Below, one piece after another: positions 63,206-64,000 of a DNA stretch of 64,000 bases; position 1 is the first letter of the stretch, and each line of letters opens with the position of its first letter. Origin of the DNA: Methylosinus sp. LW4 (GTDB lineage: Bacteria; Pseudomonadota; Alphaproteobacteria; Rhizobiales; Beijerinckiaceae). The notes under the pieces were generated by a model. That model searched no databases. It was given only the letters and a program-made list of their open reading frames with translations, and was not told the origin of the DNA. The DNA is taken from assembly GCF_000379125.1 (NCBI RefSeq), contig NZ_KB900626.1:738878-802877 (forward strand), read 5' to 3'. A program made the position numbers and the translations under genes.

Positions 63206-64000
63206 TCAGCCGATGAGAGACACGAGCGCGATAGCTTGATCCACGGACATTGCCTGAATCTGGGTTGTCGTGAAGGCGTTGCCCTGGGTCGTGCTGAGCG
63301 CCGCGATCTCCGTGGTGGTGAGGCCGGCGATGGCCGAGGTGGAGAGCGACGGAATGCCCGTCGTCGAGGTCAGGGCGGTGAAGTTCGCCGTGCTGAGCGC
63401 TCCGATCTGCGTCTTGGTCAGGCCGGCGACCTGGGTGCTGCTCAGAGCGTCGATCTCGGTGGTGGTCAGCGAGTTGATCGATGTCGCCGAGAGCGCGCCG
63501 ATCTGCGCCGATGTCAGCGCCCCGACTTGCGTCGAGCTGAGATTGCCGACGGCCGTCGAGTCGAGGCCCGCGATCTGCGAGGTCGAGAAGTCGCCGGCGT
63601 CGATGGCGTCGAGATAGCTCGCCGACAGCCCGTCCAGCTGCGTGGCGGTGAGGCCGCGCACCTGCGTCGAGGTCAGGTCAGTGACCTGCGTGGTGGAGAG
63701 GTTCGACAGCGCAGTGGTGGTGAGCTTGCCCAGCTGCGTCGCGGTGAGGCCGGCGAGCTGGGTGGAGGTGAAGGCCTGCACTTCGGTGGAGGTCAGCGCG
63801 CCGAAGGCGGTGGCGGAGAGCGATCCGATCTGGGCGGCGGAGAGATTGCCGACCTGGGTCGTCGAGAGATTGCCTGTGACCGTGGCGTCGAGCGCGGCGA
63901 TCTGGCTGGTCGAGAAGTCTCCGGCGTCGATGGCGTCGAGATAGCTCGCCGACAGGCCGCCGATCTGCGTTGCGGTGAGGCCGCGGACCTGCGTCGAGGT
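63206..64000 (-). CDS. Ser/Thr-rich tandem-repeat protein, C-terminal part
   Basis: The minus-strand frame is open from the window edge to the TGA at 63206-63208, giving at least 264 residues; the N-terminus is outside. The sequence is built of short units of about 10-11 residues such as GLTATQLDGLS, NLSSTQVGALTS and ALSSTQVAGLTK (pattern L-S/T-x-T-Q-hydrophobic-x-x-L). A longer unit of about 109 residues repeats as well, marked by ASYLDAIDAGDFSTSQIA occurring twice. It ends AIALVSLIG. No cysteine is seen. Such repeats suit a long surface or secreted beta-solenoid. Its frequent Ser/Thr would suit O-glycosylation by the OGT-like gene just downstream. Confidence 0.8.
   Translation of the reverse strand, partial: TSTQVRGLTATQIGGLSASYLDAIDAGDFSTSQIAALDATVTGNLSTTQVGNLSAAQIGSLSATAFGALTSTEVQAFTSTQLAGLTATQLGKLTTTALSNLSTTQVTDLTSTQVRGLTATQLDGLSASYLDAIDAGDFSTSQIAGLDSTAVGNLSSTQVGALTSAQIGALSATSINSLTTTEIDALSSTQVAGLTKTQIGALSTANFTALTSTTGIPSLSTSAIAGLTTTEIAALSTTQGNAFTTTQIQAMSVDQAIALVSLIG
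63590..63968. repeat. Higher-order tandem repeat, period about 327 bases
   Basis: CCGGCGTCGATGGCGTCGAG followed by ATAGCTCGCCGACA occurs at 63594 and again at 63921, 327 bases apart (109 codons). Both copies lie in the same frame of the repeat protein gene, and flanking short units also match. The array continues beyond the right edge. Confidence 0.85.

Noticed and set aside
1..64000. CRISPR array
   Set aside because: No regularly spaced direct repeats with unique spacers were found. The only regular repeats are coding ones at the right edge.

Overview
The window reads as chromosome of a Hyphomicrobiales-type alphaproteobacterium, most plausibly a serine-cycle methylotroph or type II methanotroph of the Methylocystis/Methylosinus kind. 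That is inferred from high GC, alphaproteobacterial gene style (dnaA beside rpsT and mutM, thyX, a rhizobial-type MutM zinc finger, ubiE-ubiB) and a phosphoribulokinase-transketolase-aldolase-epimerase-pyruvate kinase run with no RuBisCO gene beside it. The species is not proven by anything seen here.

Positions 1-25290 are accessory DNA, bounded on the right by a tyrosine-recombinase integrase lying just 3' of a tRNA-Gln(TTG) gene, the classic layout of an integrated island. It holds: the start of an unknown conserved protein (1-126); a type I restriction-modification set hsdM-hsdS-(small gene)-hsdR with an upstream Xre-type regulator (267-7188); a divergent translationally coupled operon of a nuclease-fold-like protein, a soluble FtsH-like AAA/M41 zinc protease and a small frameshifted ORF (7291-10350); a low-GC OLD-family ATPase/Toprim nuclease (10676-12556); an IS630-type transposase fragment; a self-contained 23-residue hydrophobic peptide gene with its own promoter and terminator (13317-13388); an AT-rich unknown gene; a UvrD-type helicase; an HxlR regulator divergent from an NAD(P)-binding protein and an FAD oxidoreductase; a bacterial calpain-like cysteine protease; a DUF4274-like protein; and a putative 2OG-Fe(II) oxygenase-like protein.

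Positions 25293-64000 are mostly core genes. The tRNA is followed by a minus-strand central-carbon cluster prk-tkt-fba-rpe-pyk (25447-32032), then adenosine kinase, ubiE, ubiB, a secreted protein, thyX, mutM and an FkbM methyltransferase. Next come a scrambled duplication (39430-40190), an ABC-2 exporter pair, a two-component system, a CCA-adding-enzyme-like C-terminal protein lacking the catalytic head, a SulP transporter, ung, an OpgC-like acyltransferase overlapping an SGNH hydrolase, and recF. A second, type II restriction-modification pair (52490-54408) sits between recF and coaBC. The last part carries coaBC-dut-Rrf2-enoyl-CoA hydratase, rpsT, dnaA, a SPINDLY/OGT-type glycosyltransferase and, upstream of it on the same strand, a Ser/Thr-rich tandem-repeat protein that runs off the right edge.

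The best candidates for something new are the nuclease-like/AAA-M41 operon with its third small ORF and operator-like palindrome, the hydrophobic micro-gene, and the pairing of an OGT-type glycosyltransferase with a Ser/Thr-rich repeat protein.
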